The translations under genes and the position numbers were made by a program. Under the pieces are notes generated by a model. That model ran no database searches. It had not been told where the DNA came from and saw only the letters and a program-made list of their open reading frames with translations. A stretch of 64,000 nt of DNA from Chryseobacterium foetidum (GTDB lineage Bacteria > Bacteroidota > Bacteroidia > Flavobacteriales > Weeksellaceae), in the NCBI RefSeq assembly GCF_025457425.1, contig NZ_JAMXIA010000001.1, forward strand, positions 2,914,001 through 2,978,000. The letters run 5' to 3'. Below are positions 1 to 9,636 of the stretch, piece after piece (positions within the stretch are counted from its first letter, which is position 1; the number at the start of each line of letters is the position of its first letter).

Positions 1-795
1 TCCGTTGGCGGTAATATATCCCATCGAATCTTTCCCGAAAGTCTTTACATTTGGTAGTCCAATCAAAGAAAGGGCGGTCATTTCTCCGCTGCTTGCAGTA
101 TATTCATTGATGAGAACGGCAATTTTCAAGTTCGGATTTTTAATTTTATAATCACTGATTTTTGCTTTGCTTCCAACCATTCTTCCGTTTCTGGTAAGCC
201 ACGGAGATTTATAATTCGGAGCAACAAAATATCCAACGATTCCGTCTTCAGTAAGGGCATTCAGACCTGCTACCATTGGCCACATATTGCCGCCCATATT
301 ATTACGGAGATCCACTATCCAGCCCGTCACCGTATTTTCGCTGTCCAGTCTTTTGATTTCAGAGCGGATGGTTTCGGCGAAGACAAGGTCTTTCTGGTTG
401 TCGTAATTGCTGCAGGCCGGAACTTTTATCATGGCAATACCGTTCCCGAGATATTTTCCTTCAGGTTTTACGATCAGCGGTTGCTGACCTCGTTCTTCCA
501 TTATACTTTTTGTAATAAAAAAAGAGTGGTTATCGCCAGCGGCTTTAAGCTGATCCAAATAATAGTCAAACAGAATTTTCTGACTCACCGAATCATTTTC
601 AGTTAACGGGAGTTTAGTCAGTTCCGCATCTATTTTTTTCCAGTCCAGAGAATCGGAATATAAAGCCTTCTTTTTAATCAGATTATAAATTTCCGTCTGC
701 AGTTTAAGCGTTTTTTTGCTTGCCTTTGAAGAATTCTGCTGTCCGAAAATAATTGCTGAAATAAGGAAAGAAATTAATAATACCGGTCTGAACAT
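1..795 (-). CDS. S41-family peptidase, C-terminus beyond window edge
   Basis: Partial gene read on the minus strand, starting at ATG 795 and running off the left edge. The N-terminus is a signal peptide (MFRPVLLISFLISAIIFGQ), so the protein is exported. Next comes a helical region, then a segment with VPACSNYDNQKDLVFAETIRSEI and the WIVDLRNNMGGN and INEYTASSGEM motifs. The latter two match the conserved core and the catalytic Ser segment of tail-specific (C-terminal processing) peptidases of family S41, with Ser in the TASSGE motif as nucleophile. The visible part is 265 codons. No PDZ domain is apparent between the signal peptide and the catalytic core, so it resembles the short periplasmic S41 hydrolases common in Flavobacteriia. 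Substrate unknown. Confidence is high for the family, low for the role. Confidence 0.82.
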   Translation of the reverse strand, partial: MFRPVLLISFLISAIIFGQQNSSKASKKTLKLQTEIYNLIKKKALYSDSLDWKKIDAELTKLPLTENDSVSQKILFDYYLDQLKAAGDNHSFFITKSIMEERGQQPLIVKPEGKYLGNGIAMIKVPACSNYDNQKDLVFAETIRSEIKRLDSENTVTGWIVDLRNNMGGNMWPMVAGLNALTEDGIVGYFVAPNYKSPWLTRNGRMVGSKAKISDYKIKNPNLKIAVLINEYTASSGEMTALSLIGLPNVKTFGKDSMGYITANG

Positions 796-1018
796 GTAAT
801 TTGAGTTTTATATTAAATTGAATTTTAGCACCGCAAAACTATTAAATAAAACACTTTTCGGTGTAATAAAGTTTGTTAAATAAATTTCAAAGAAAATTAT
901 CTTGTTCACCTGACGCTTGAAGGATATTTAATTTTTTCAGCATTCTTTTTTTGTTAATTTTGAAAGATGTTGTTGAGCAGAAAACAACGTCTTTGAATTA
1001 ATTTTAAATTCCAAACCC

Positions 1019-1351
1019 TTGAAAAATTATCTCTTTCTCGCCGCCGCCATCCTTTGTGAAACCATCGGAACATCATTTTTAAAGAAGACCGAACAGTTCA
1101 CAAAACCCCTTCCAACCATTGTATTTGTAGTTGCAATGACAGCATCATTTTACCTCCTTACATTTGCCTTGAAAGGAATTCCGATTGGCATTGCGTATGC
1201 CATTTGGTCTGCAGTTGGAATTGTTTTGATTTCCTTAGTAGGATATTTTGTATACAAACAAACTTTAGATTTACCTGCCATTCTTGGGATGGGACTCATC
1301 GTTGCGGGTGTGGTGATTATCAATCTTTTCTCAAAATCGGGAGCACATTAG
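1019..1351 (+). CDS. SMR-family small multidrug resistance transporter
   Basis: A 110-residue protein with four hydrophobic segments, the size and shape of an EmrE/SugE-type small multidrug resistance transporter. The conserved membrane-embedded glutamate is present at residue 14 (AAILCETIGTSFLK), as is the GIAYAIWSAVG signature near residues 58-68. Family members work as dual-topology dimers that exchange protons for cationic compounds or guanidinium; which substrate applies here cannot be read from the sequence. The start is TTG at 1019, because no ATG lies upstream in frame and the N-terminus MKNYLFLAAA aligns with the family start. A TAATTTTG box at 955-962 is a plausible -7 promoter element. 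It appears to be a single-gene unit. Confidence 0.88.
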   Translation: MKNYLFLAAAILCETIGTSFLKKTEQFTKPLPTIVFVVAMTASFYLLTFALKGIPIGIAYAIWSAVGIVLISLVGYFVYKQTLDLPAILGMGLIVAGVVIINLFSKSGAH

Positions 1352-1896
1352 AGATAAGGTTAAGGTTAAGGTTAAGGTTGAAAGTCAGCATACTAAATTA
1401 GAAAATGTGCCGCCACCTTAATGAATATCTTCAGATATTTCCTTAAAAAAACTTAACAACTCAAGTTACTTAATGGTTCAAAGGATTAGTACACAAGACA
1501 GAAAATTAAAGATTTTCAAAACTTATGTAATCTAAAAATATACGCAGACAATTAAAACTAAAACTATGTCACTCATGTGTCAAAACAATTACATCTCTCA
1601 TCTTATTTTCAAAATCCGGAGCGTATTGAATTGTTCAGACAATAAAGCACTTAAGTCACATTAGTTAATTTATTATATTGAAAACAATTAGAACACATCA
1701 GAGAAAATCAAAGATTTTCAAAACTTATGTGATCTAAAAATATACGCAGACAATTAAAACTAAAACTATGTGACTCATGTGTCAAAAAGTTTACATCTTT
1801 CCATCTGTTTTTTATTAAAACTGATCGTGTCTAAATTATTTTAGTTTTCTGTAAATCAATATTTCTTCATCTCAGAAATATCATTATTTTTGTTTA
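1352..1896. repeat. Gene-free spacer with two long direct repeats
   Basis: No credible gene is seen in this 545-base spacer. It opens with a short tandem run of AAGGTT (about 1357-1380). It then holds two near-identical direct repeats of about 86 bases, at about 1500-1585 and 1702-1787, differing at only a few positions. Each starts with AGAAAAT(T/C)AAAGATTTTC and ends with CTCATGTGTCAAAA. Part of the same family occurs inverted at 62.2-62.4 kb. These look like dispersed intergenic repeats, not coding sequence. Confidence 0.75.
1885..1892 (+). promoter_or_regulatory. Likely -7 box of the bpX ternary operon
   Basis: TATTTTTG matches the Bacteroidota -7 consensus TAnnTTTG. It ends only 4 bases before the ATG at 1897, so the transcript would begin at or within the start codon. 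The first gene may therefore be translated leaderless, or start at a downstream Met. Confidence 0.45.
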
Positions 1897-2580
1897 ATGA
1901 TGGAAAATAAGTCCCCTTTTTTAGATACGCTCTTTCTGCTCCGAAAAGAAGGCACAATGACCATTTTTGCCGACATTCAGGAAATTTCTAAAAAGGAAGA
2001 AGAAGATGCTGCCACATATTTTGAATCCGAATTTGAAAAAGAAAGACTGAATTTTTTATCAGACGAAATTCCTTTCAACAAAGATGCTGCTGTCTGGGCG
2101 GGAAAAGTTTTGTATCACAGTGCCCAACTGTATTTAATCAGAAAAGACACGGCAGAGGATTTACAGAAATTATTACCACCTTTTCACGGCTTGAAAGATG
2201 TTTCAGCGGTTCTGTCGGCAGACTTATCATTAAGATTTTTACCGCAAATCAGGGATGCACTTCATGTGGCAGACGCTGCAGATCCGGTGGTGAAAATACT
2301 GGATGAAATTTTAGTACAGTTTCATTATTCAGCCATTGGCTCAGATGTGAATCCCGAAAAATTAATTTGGGAAGATGGTTTAAAAGATAAAACTTACAGA
2401 AAATTATACCTCGAAAGGATAGTTGAGAAGAAAGCTTACAAACTGGCAGAAATTCCCTACATCAATCAACTGTTGATGGCAGAATTTGGAATGTACAAGG
2501 ATGTTTTCTGGAGAGATTTACAAATCATAAATAAAGAATCAGAAAAGCCACAAAATGGCAAAATCAACAGCACAGGGTAA
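1897..2580 (+). CDS. Helical accessory protein of the MoxR-vWA-propeller system (bpX-like)
   Basis: A 227-residue, mostly helical, soluble protein with no signal peptide or membrane segment. It opens an operon-like run of six same-strand genes that continues with a MoxR ATPase 86 bases downstream. Its place, size and N-terminal pattern (FLDTLFLLRKEGTMTIF) resemble the small accessory domains described with MoxR-vWA-beta-propeller ternary systems (bpX families); the exact bpX class is not assigned here. The start is ATG 1897 (or 1900). The promoter box lies almost on top of it, so an alternative start at Met 20 (1954) cannot be excluded. No catalytic motif is recognised. The assignment rests on context more than on sequence. 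Confidence 0.6.
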   Translation: MMENKSPFLDTLFLLRKEGTMTIFADIQEISKKEEEDAATYFESEFEKERLNFLSDEIPFNKDAAVWAGKVLYHSAQLYLIRKDTAEDLQKLLPPFHGLKDVSAVLSADLSLRFLPQIRDALHVADAADPVVKILDEILVQFHYSAIGSDVNPEKLIWEDGLKDKTYRKLYLERIVEKKAYKLAEIPYINQLLMAEFGMYKDVFWRDLQIINKESEKPQNGKINSTG

Positions 2581-2666
2581 AGCCTTGTGACAGATTTTTA
2601 CTTAAAGTAAAAAATCCCTGAAAGGATAAAATCAACATCCTATTATTTTAAACAGAATATTAAACA

Positions 2667-3800
2667 ATGAGTCAAAATATAGAAAAATTAAACAAAGTTT
2701 TAGCCTTCGTGAAAGACACCTTCGTCGGTAAAAACGATGTCGTGGATCTTCTCGGAATATGCCTTTTGGCAAGGGAAAACGCATTTCTCTACGGTCCTCC
2801 GGGAACTGCAAAATCAGCAATTGTAAGAACGTTGGCGAAAACCGTAACCGACGGCAAAAACTTCGAATATCTTTTAACACGTTTCACAGAACCGAATGAG
2901 ATTTTCGGTCCTTTCGATATCAGAAAACTGAAAGAAGGAGAGCTGTTTACCAATACCGACGGAATGATGCCCGAAGCGTCAATGGTCTTTCTGGATGAGA
3001 TTTTCAATGCCAACTCTGCGATTCTGAATTCACTTCTGATGGCTTTAAATGAGAAGATTTTCAAAAGAGGAAAGGAAACCAGAAATCTCCCTGCATTAAT
3101 GTTTGTGGGCGCAAGCAACGTTCTTCCTGAAGATGAGGCTTTAAATGCATTATTCGATCGTTTTCTAATCAGAATCAATGTTGATTACGTCAATCCTGAT
3201 CTCCTTCAACAGGTGCTTTTGGCAGGGAGACGACTGGAAAATATTTCAGAAAGTGAAAGTCCGGAAATTCTTGCCAATGAAATCAAAGAACTTCAGCAGC
3301 TTTGTAAAACTGTTGATTTAAAACCGATCTACGAAGTTTATTTAAACACTATTATCAACCTTCGGAATACAGGAATCGCCATTTCCGACCGTCGTGCTGT
3401 GAAACTCCAAAATCTGATTGCTGCGAGTGCTCTGATTTGCGGACGAAATGAAGCAATTCTTTCAGATTTATGGGTACTGAAACACATTTGGGACACTGAA
3501 GAACAGATTGAAATTCTGGAAGGAATCATCAACAGGACCATTGAAAAAGATGATAATCCAAAATCCCATCCTCAGGCTTTGCAAAACAAAGCTCCGAATC
3601 CGGAGGAGGTGATGAAAGATGTAAAAATCTTAATAGACCAATGGCAAAACGGAAATTTAACTTTTGAGGAGCAGAATGTGATCAAAGACAAACTGAGATA
3701 CCTGCAAACCCGCTGCGACTGGATCAGAAATCCTGAGCAGAAACAGTACATCCAACAGGAAATAGAAAGCTTATGGCAAAAGATCCTTCAGGCGGTTTAA
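2667..3800 (+). CDS. MoxR-type AAA+ ATPase of the ternary system
   Basis: A 377-residue AAA+ ATPase of the MoxR clade. Walker A is GPPGTAKSA near residues 43-51, Walker B is MVFLDEIF near residues 108-115, and sensor 1 lies in MFVGASN near residues 146-152. The arginine-finger region follows around ALFDRFLIRI. MoxR ATPases use ATP to remodel partner complexes and usually act with a vWA-domain protein; the partner here is the vWA-propeller protein encoded at 4507. The C-terminal third (about residues 230-377) is helical. The gene overlaps the next one by 28 bases, which indicates translational coupling. Cytoplasmic. The assignment is firm for family and good for system membership. Confidence 0.93.
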   Translation: MSQNIEKLNKVLAFVKDTFVGKNDVVDLLGICLLARENAFLYGPPGTAKSAIVRTLAKTVTDGKNFEYLLTRFTEPNEIFGPFDIRKLKEGELFTNTDGMMPEASMVFLDEIFNANSAILNSLLMALNEKIFKRGKETRNLPALMFVGASNVLPEDEALNALFDRFLIRINVDYVNPDLLQQVLLAGRRLENISESESPEILANEIKELQQLCKTVDLKPIYEVYLNTIINLRNTGIAISDRRAVKLQNLIAASALICGRNEAILSDLWVLKHIWDTEEQIEILEGIINRTIEKDDNPKSHPQALQNKAPNPEEVMKDVKILIDQWQNGNLTFEEQNVIKDKLRYLQTRCDWIRNPEQKQYIQQEIESLWQKILQAV

Positions 3801-4516
3801 AAGAATTCTGGGCAGAAATTCCTAAAGCTGATGAAGATTTTTTGGGCTCCATCCGCGACTGGAAAAATATTCACATCGCCACAGATGGGGAAGTGATCTG
3901 GCTGAAAGGTTTCACCGACGAACAGGCTGTTTCGCCCGAAATTCAGCAGTTGCCCAACTTTATTTTATACGAATTAAGAAACGGACTTTTATTCCGTAGA
4001 AATGCCTTGGTTCCCACAAAAAAAATGCGAACGGCTTTGCTGTGGACGGTTATTGACAAAGCTTTAAAACTGACTTTTCCCATTTTAAATAATAATTTCT
4101 TTGGAATAGACGAAAGAGTAGAGGTGAGATTAAAACCAAGCGAAAACGAACAGTCTGCAACCGCTTTGCTGTGCTCAATTGCTGAAATAAAAGACATCAT
4201 CATCACATTGCCAAAATTTAAACTGGAAAAATTAGATTGGATTGTTATCAACGATAAAGCATTATTTTTAGGAAGTCCGATGTTGAGCCTGAGAGGAAAA
4301 ACGTTCTGGTCAAAAGACAATCATCTTTTGCCGACAGGTTTTGATTTTGAACTTAAAAATATGAGTTCATTACTTCAAAAAAAATATAACTCAAATCAGG
4401 AACAATGGCTTTTGTGGAACGAAGATGGAACTGTTTTGTATCTCAATAAAAAAGACTTCCGGAAACTTTCTGTAAGCTCATTCCGTCTCACCGAAAAATC
4501 TAAGGAATGGATGTAA
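3773..4516 (+). CDS. bpX-like component between MoxR and vWA protein
   Basis: A 247-residue soluble protein with the composition of a beta-rich domain (WKNIHIATDGEVIWLKG near the N-terminus, LWNEDGTVLYLNKKDF near the C-terminus). It has no recognisable enzyme motif. It overlaps the MoxR gene by 28 bases and the vWA gene by 10 bases, so the three are translated as a coupled set, as expected for subunits of one complex. By context it is one of the bpX modules of MoxR-vWA-beta-propeller systems, possibly an adaptor between ATPase and effector. I cannot state which bpX family. The start at ATG 3773 is supported by the coupling. Confidence 0.62.
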   Translation: MAKDPSGGLKEFWAEIPKADEDFLGSIRDWKNIHIATDGEVIWLKGFTDEQAVSPEIQQLPNFILYELRNGLLFRRNALVPTKKMRTALLWTVIDKALKLTFPILNNNFFGIDERVEVRLKPSENEQSATALLCSIAEIKDIIITLPKFKLEKLDWIVINDKALFLGSPMLSLRGKTFWSKDNHLLPTGFDFELKNMSSLLQKKYNSNQEQWLLWNEDGTVLYLNKKDFRKLSVSSFRLTEKSKEWM

Positions 4517-6909
4517 AAGAATATTTTCAGTCCTACAAAGATTATTTCTGGGAATGGCAAACCGATAACGATATTCAGGATGATTTGCACCCTCTGGCCA
4601 GTCACAACATCGTTTATTTTCCAAACGTTGCCTCGGTTGTAGGATATCGCGTTTACATTATTGAAATTCTGAAAGAATTACAATTGCAGGGATGGCCGCC
4701 GTTTGGAGCTTTGCTTTTGGTTTTGTACGCCACTCAGGATGGCTACAAACAGCTGAGAACTTTGGTCGACGAACTGAAAAAACACATATCTAGAGAGGAA
4801 GTAGAGGCATCGTACAATGAAGCTGTTTTTTTACTAAAAAAACTGGAGATTTTAGACCGTAAATATAAAACCGGACGAAACAGAATCTTTCTGATTCAGG
4901 CTTTATTTGCCGGAAACAAGATGAGCCTCACTTTCTCAAAATCAAAAGAACTGTGTGATAATTACGTTTCCCGACCCGATATTGTTGAGAGGTCTGCCAA
5001 CGTATTGGAACTTACCAGTAAAGTGTTCAGAAAGGATATTAATGCACTTGCTGAAATAAATAAAAAGTTTCCGACCACAGAATCTATCGAAAAAGCTTTG
5101 CAGGGAGTGATTGAGATTCCCGAGCTGGAAGACGAAGTGGTAGAAGAAGAAACCACTGCAGAAACCGACAAAAATTTTATCCAGGAACTTATTGAAGAAC
5201 CGAAAACTTTTCAGGTGGGAAGTTTAATCAAAAGAATATGGAGCGGACTGAAAATTCCGATGCGTCATCTCTCTCCGGGCGAGCAGCCGATTGGTGGGGT
5301 TTCGGATATGACTAACAAAGGAGATTTCAGCAGAATGCTTCTGTCTGAATTTGCCAATGAAGATGAGGTTTTCATGAACCGTGTCGCCAACAACGAAGCA
5401 TTATACATTCAAAGAGAAATTCCGCCTGAAGAAAATGTTTTTGAAAGGATAATTCTCATTGATACTTCGCTGAAAAACTGGGGAACACCGAAAGTTTTGG
5501 CGTTTGCGTCTGCGATTGCTGTCATCAAACATCCGAAAGCGCATTCGGAATGTAAGGTTTTTGCTTTAGGACAATCTACCACTCTCATCAATCTTGATAA
5601 AGTGGATGAGGTGATCGAAAATCTGAATCACGTGAGTCCGGTTCTGGAGGTTTCAAAGGCTTTGCAGAAGTTTTTTAATGAAGAACATACAGAGAAAAAT
5701 CTGGAAGTTTTTTTTATCACTCATCAGGAAAATTTAAGTCATCCCAATCTTCAGAAAGTCATCCATGAAAATAGGGATCAGCTGAAATTTCTGGTAACAA
5801 CCTCTGCAGACGGCGAACTCAATTTTTATAAACATCACAAAGGAACCAGAAAGCACGTTCAGAAAATGATGCTTCCTTTGAATGAATTATGGGCGAATCC
5901 GCCAAAAGGCAGACAGAATAAAAATAATAATACTTCTCAAACCGGCAGCAGAGCATATTTTCCAATGAATTATCCGTTGCTGTTCCCGATTTCGCAAAAC
6001 AGAATTGCCACATTTTTGTATGAAGGAGAATTTTATATTTTAAGTTCTAAAAAACAGTTGCTGAAGACCTATCTTTCCAACAATTATTATCACAGAGACT
6101 ACTACGATCATTATAAAATTCATCGTGGGGCTGAAGTTCTTTTTCAGGAGATTTCTGTAAAGCCGAGAGGTCAGTTTGCGCTGGCGAAAAATAAACAGCA
6201 ACAGGTTATTTTGTGCCAATATCAGCCTGCTAAAAGATTGATTTCAAAATTAAACATCATTACAGGAGAATATTCAGAACTGAATCTGGCAGGCCGTCAA
6301 ATCCCGCATAATCATAAGTTGCTGTATTTTAACAAAAATTTTCATCTTCATTCGAATGATATTCCCTACAATTACTTTATAAATATTGAAGGCGATATTT
6401 CACTGGAAGAGGCTACAGATCATTCTTCAGAAATTGATAAAAGCACGGTTAAAGTTGAGGCAGAGCTTAATAAACTCAAGCGTTACGGAACAAAAATCAT
6501 CAGCAGTTTTAATCATATTGGTATTAATGCTGATCAGAATTTGGTAGTTTCAAACAGGGAATTGTTTCTAAATTATGATGATGCCTTGGTCTTTGATAAA
6601 AACAGAAAAGCAGTAAGAATTTTTGCAAACCAGTATAAGAACAGATTTACTTTTTCCGAAGGCAGCGAAATTGTCGCAGATTCCAGAGGAATGTTAACTT
6701 TTAAAAGCATTGATAAAGAAATCGGTCATTTTTACATTCCTTCAGTGCAGATGGAATATTTGGCCATTGCAACCTCGAATGAATTCGGTGGCTCAGAATA
6801 TTACTTGCCGGAACATCATCTTTTGAAAATCAGAACAATTGAAGAGATGATTTCAGATTATCTTGAACCTTTTATTGATCATATTTTACAGTATGGAACT
6901 GAGAATTAA
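4507..6909 (+). CDS. vWA plus beta-propeller protein of the ternary system
   Basis: An 800-residue multidomain protein. Residues about 1-200 are helical. Residues 200-230 are acidic and low in complexity (ELEDEVVEEETTAE). Residues about 312-470 resemble a von Willebrand A fold, with the segment IILIDTSLKNWGTPK at about 316-330. The metal site is degenerate: the canonical DxSxS reads D319-T-S-L-K, so the second serine is lost. Residues about 490-790 are beta-rich with repeating blade-like segments, fitting a beta-propeller. The combination of MoxR, vWA and propeller is the hallmark of the described ternary systems. The protein probably scaffolds a ligand-sensing or client-binding complex driven by the MoxR ATPase. 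It overlaps its neighbours on both sides. Confidence 0.78.
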   Translation: MDVKEYFQSYKDYFWEWQTDNDIQDDLHPLASHNIVYFPNVASVVGYRVYIIEILKELQLQGWPPFGALLLVLYATQDGYKQLRTLVDELKKHISREEVEASYNEAVFLLKKLEILDRKYKTGRNRIFLIQALFAGNKMSLTFSKSKELCDNYVSRPDIVERSANVLELTSKVFRKDINALAEINKKFPTTESIEKALQGVIEIPELEDEVVEEETTAETDKNFIQELIEEPKTFQVGSLIKRIWSGLKIPMRHLSPGEQPIGGVSDMTNKGDFSRMLLSEFANEDEVFMNRVANNEALYIQREIPPEENVFERIILIDTSLKNWGTPKVLAFASAIAVIKHPKAHSECKVFALGQSTTLINLDKVDEVIENLNHVSPVLEVSKALQKFFNEEHTEKNLEVFFITHQENLSHPNLQKVIHENRDQLKFLVTTSADGELNFYKHHKGTRKHVQKMMLPLNELWANPPKGRQNKNNNTSQTGSRAYFPMNYPLLFPISQNRIATFLYEGEFYILSSKKQLLKTYLSNNYYHRDYYDHYKIHRGAEVLFQEISVKPRGQFALAKNKQQQVILCQYQPAKRLISKLNIITGEYSELNLAGRQIPHNHKLLYFNKNFHLHSNDIPYNYFINIEGDISLEEATDHSSEIDKSTVKVEAELNKLKRYGTKIISSFNHIGINADQNLVVSNRELFLNYDDALVFDKNRKAVRIFANQYKNRFTFSEGSEIVADSRGMLTFKSIDKEIGHFYIPSVQMEYLAIATSNEFGGSEYYLPEHHLLKIRTIEEMISDYLEPFIDHILQYGTEN

Positions 6910-8623
6910 ACCTTTTCCGAAAAATACTTATCCCAAAAAAGGACTTTTAATTAAAGGTTCCTCGCCATTGATGTGGCTTCATGAAATGGAGATTCTGGGG
7001 ATTGATTTAAATGAAGTTCAGTCATATCCGATTCCGTCGAACGAGCCCAATATTTTATACGGATGTTTTCTTATTTTTAGACACCACGCACCTGCGGAAA
7101 TCGGCAAAAATGCTTATTTTCAAAGTGTTGACGACAAACTTTTTATTCCCGAAAACACTTTTTTTTATCCCAAAATAAATCCTGAAGACTGGAAAAATAT
7201 CGTTGCGGATTACATTGTGATGCACCCTGATTTTGGTTTGGCGAAATTAAATATGGAAATTGATTGGCTTGCAGTCATTCAGAATCCTGAACTCAGTTTA
7301 GATAAAGTAAAAAAACCGTCCAACGGAGTGGAAATTCCTTCTGAAATCAAAAGTTTCATGGTGGAAATGGATGATGAGAAAGTGTTGGAAGCCCTCCAAA
7401 AGCCGCAAACTGAAGAAGAGTGGATGAAAAATCTGCCTTTCGATATGAAAAAAGTAATGGCGGGAAATAAAAAAGAAATTGAAAAATACCTGAAATACAT
7501 AGAAAAGCATCCCGAAAGAGCTGTAGAATTGGGCGTTCCGCTTGATATCATGGGAACTTCAAGAGGTGATGGTTTCAGCCAGTATAAATTTGCCAGCTGG
7601 TTTGAGAAAATTTTCGGAAGAGGATCATCTTTAGGAGGGGACGGTTCGTCAAAAGGCGGAAGTTCAGGAAATTACCGGTGGATTTTTTATGTAGTTCTGA
7701 TTGTTTTCGGGATTTCAAGAATATTTTTCTACCTGAATAAAGAAAGTTCGTCTGAAATATCTGAAAATCTCCACGCCAGCGACGCTTCAATAATGGAAGG
7801 CGCACCAATGCCTCCGCCTCCTGCGATTGCTTATGAGTCCGGCGTGACAGATATCGACATGAAAATTGATTCGATGTTTGGAGACAGGAGAAATCAGCTC
7901 AGAAAAGAAAACAGTGATGCAATGACGCTTCTGATGAGTTCTAAACGTCAAAAACTGTATGAGGAATATGTGAAAAACGGCGGCCGGCCGGTTGAAAAAA
8001 TTCAGATGGAATATCTGGCAATACAGAAAAGAATAAAAATGGCAGAAGACTCGCTGAGAAATGTTTACAACGGTAAAATTGATAATTTTCTGGTGGAAAA
8101 TGAAGCGGTTTTAACTGAAAAAATTACAGATTCTTTGAGAAGTGCAGGTTCTTCAAAGGTTTACGACAAAGTTTTTATTGCAGAAATTGTTGAGCGACAG
8201 CAGACTCCCGTGCGTGATTCTCTCTCTTACCGATACGGAACTAAAGAATATGTGCCACCGCCTCTTGCCATTCCGGAGGAGCCGTCTTCCATTCAGACTA
8301 TGGAGCCGCTTTCTTTGCCTAAAAAATCTGTTTCATTCACAGAAATTATCGGACTTATTTTACTGATGACTGCTGTTATTTTCGGGTATTTATTTTTTGT
8401 ACAGAGAAAATCGCTGGATACGGGAGGTGAAAATGTTCCGGCCGGAGTAAAAATCTTTCTGATGACCGTTTTGCTGGCTTTGCTGGTATATATTTTCTAT
8501 CCCATCATCACAATGTTTGGCTACAACTGGTTTGTGTGGTTGCTCATCATCTGCGTTGTGCTGCTTCTTTACAGGCTTTTCAGGGAAGATAAAACCATTT
8601 TAAAATCTGATGACGATGAATAA
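6893..8623 (+). CDS. Membrane-anchored bpX6-like component
   Basis: A 576-residue protein. ATG 6893 (MELRIKPFPKNTYPKKG) is preferred over upstream starts because the N-terminus then begins directly with a beta-rich domain, overlapping the previous gene by 17 bases. Residues about 1-120 look like the bpX-type N-terminal domain (LYGCFLIFRHHAPAEIG). A helical region follows, then a glycine-rich linker and a first membrane segment near residues 260-278 (WIFYVVLIVFGISRIFFYL). A middle coiled region (about 300-450) precedes further membrane helices near residues 482-500, 525-545 and 550-568. The system is therefore tethered to the inner membrane. No enzyme motif is seen. Role inferred from context. 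Confidence 0.65.
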   Translation: MELRIKPFPKNTYPKKGLLIKGSSPLMWLHEMEILGIDLNEVQSYPIPSNEPNILYGCFLIFRHHAPAEIGKNAYFQSVDDKLFIPENTFFYPKINPEDWKNIVADYIVMHPDFGLAKLNMEIDWLAVIQNPELSLDKVKKPSNGVEIPSEIKSFMVEMDDEKVLEALQKPQTEEEWMKNLPFDMKKVMAGNKKEIEKYLKYIEKHPERAVELGVPLDIMGTSRGDGFSQYKFASWFEKIFGRGSSLGGDGSSKGGSSGNYRWIFYVVLIVFGISRIFFYLNKESSSEISENLHASDASIMEGAPMPPPPAIAYESGVTDIDMKIDSMFGDRRNQLRKENSDAMTLLMSSKRQKLYEEYVKNGGRPVEKIQMEYLAIQKRIKMAEDSLRNVYNGKIDNFLVENEAVLTEKITDSLRSAGSSKVYDKVFIAEIVERQQTPVRDSLSYRYGTKEYVPPPLAIPEEPSSIQTMEPLSLPKKSVSFTEIIGLILLMTAVIFGYLFFVQRKSLDTGGENVPAGVKIFLMTVLLALLVYIFYPIITMFGYNWFVWLLIICVVLLLYRLFREDKTILKSDDDE

Positions 8624-9635
8624 GCAGAAATTTACAGAGAAGTTTTTCATGGCAGTTTTAATTTTGGCTGTCATTAAAATCATTGCCATTTTTGCTGAGC
8701 TTTTTCAGAAAACATTCTGGAGTGTCATCGGAAATCTCGCCATTTTTGTTGTGGTTGCCTTCATTATTTTACTGATCATCACCGGTCTCAAAGACAAGGA
8801 AAAATCAGGAGATGCGTCAGGAAGAGGAAGAAGTGGTGGCGGAAATTTCTACCTTGAAACTTCACTTTTCGACAGAATCCGAAATAAATATGAAGAATTG
8901 GCCGAGAAATACATCGCCGAAAAAGACTACACAAGAGCTGCGAAAGTGTACATGAATTTGCTTCAGGACAATTACCGCGGAGCCCAGACTCTGGAAGATG
9001 GCGGTCTGTACAACGAGGCTGCCGTAGTTTATCTTAAAAAGTTAAAAAATAAATCGGAAGCGGCATCGTGTTTTGAAAAGGCAAAACAATATCAAAAGTC
9101 CATCGAATTGTACAAAGAACTGGAGCAGAAAGAGAAAGTGGGAGATTTATACAGGATAATTAATGATACGAAATCTGCCAATTCTTATTATCAAATGGTC
9201 GTTGACGATTATGTGGGAAACAGCCAGATGGTTAAAGCTTCTTTGATTTACCGAAAGAAAATGGATGTTCCCGAAGAAGCACAGAAAATTTTGCTGAAAG
9301 GTTGGGAAGAAAATAAAGATGCTTTCAACTGTCTCAACAATTATTTTGTGAATGTTTCTGACGTGGAAGATTTAAATCAAAAAATTCAGAATTTATATCG
9401 GGAAACACCTTCAGACAGAAAATTAATTTATCTTGAAGCGATGAAGCATGAGTTTAAAAAAGACCAGAAACTTCAGGAAACCACCCGAAATATTGCCTAC
9501 GAAATCATTGCCGAAAAAGTAGAAACCAACACAACCATCATCAACGAACTGAAACATTTCAATCCGCAGGATGAGGTGATTTTGAAAGATATTTCGAGGT
9601 ACAAAACGGGGAGGAATAAAATGTTTAGGAATTGA
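8610..9635 (+). CDS. Membrane-anchored TPR-like protein of the ternary system
   Basis: A 341-residue protein with two N-terminal membrane helices (about residues 10-30 and 36-58). Then come a Ser/Gly-rich linker and a helical solenoid that reads as TPR-like repeats, for example AEKDYTRAAKVYMNLLQ, NEAAVVYLKKLKN and SAASCFEKAKQYQKSIELY-like segments at about 100-190. It overlaps the preceding gene by 14 bases and closes the coupled set. TPR solenoids bind other proteins, so this is probably the membrane-bound interaction platform of the MoxR-vWA-propeller complex. Start ATG 8610; a second ATG at 8616 is equally possible. No catalytic motif. Confidence 0.68.
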   Translation: MTMNKQKFTEKFFMAVLILAVIKIIAIFAELFQKTFWSVIGNLAIFVVVAFIILLIITGLKDKEKSGDASGRGRSGGGNFYLETSLFDRIRNKYEELAEKYIAEKDYTRAAKVYMNLLQDNYRGAQTLEDGGLYNEAAVVYLKKLKNKSEAASCFEKAKQYQKSIELYKELEQKEKVGDLYRIINDTKSANSYYQMVVDDYVGNSQMVKASLIYRKKMDVPEEAQKILLKGWEENKDAFNCLNNYFVNVSDVEDLNQKIQNLYRETPSDRKLIYLEAMKHEFKKDQKLQETTRNIAYEIIAEKVETNTTIINELKHFNPQDEVILKDISRYKTGRNKMFRN

Positions 9636-9636
9636 T

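Noticed and set aside
1357..1380. Telomere-like AAGGTT run
   Set aside because: Only about four units in a spacer with no sign of a replicon end.
1204..1401. 65-codon ORF overlapping the SMR gene
   Set aside because: It is a different frame of the SMR gene and its tail is the AAGGTT repeat.
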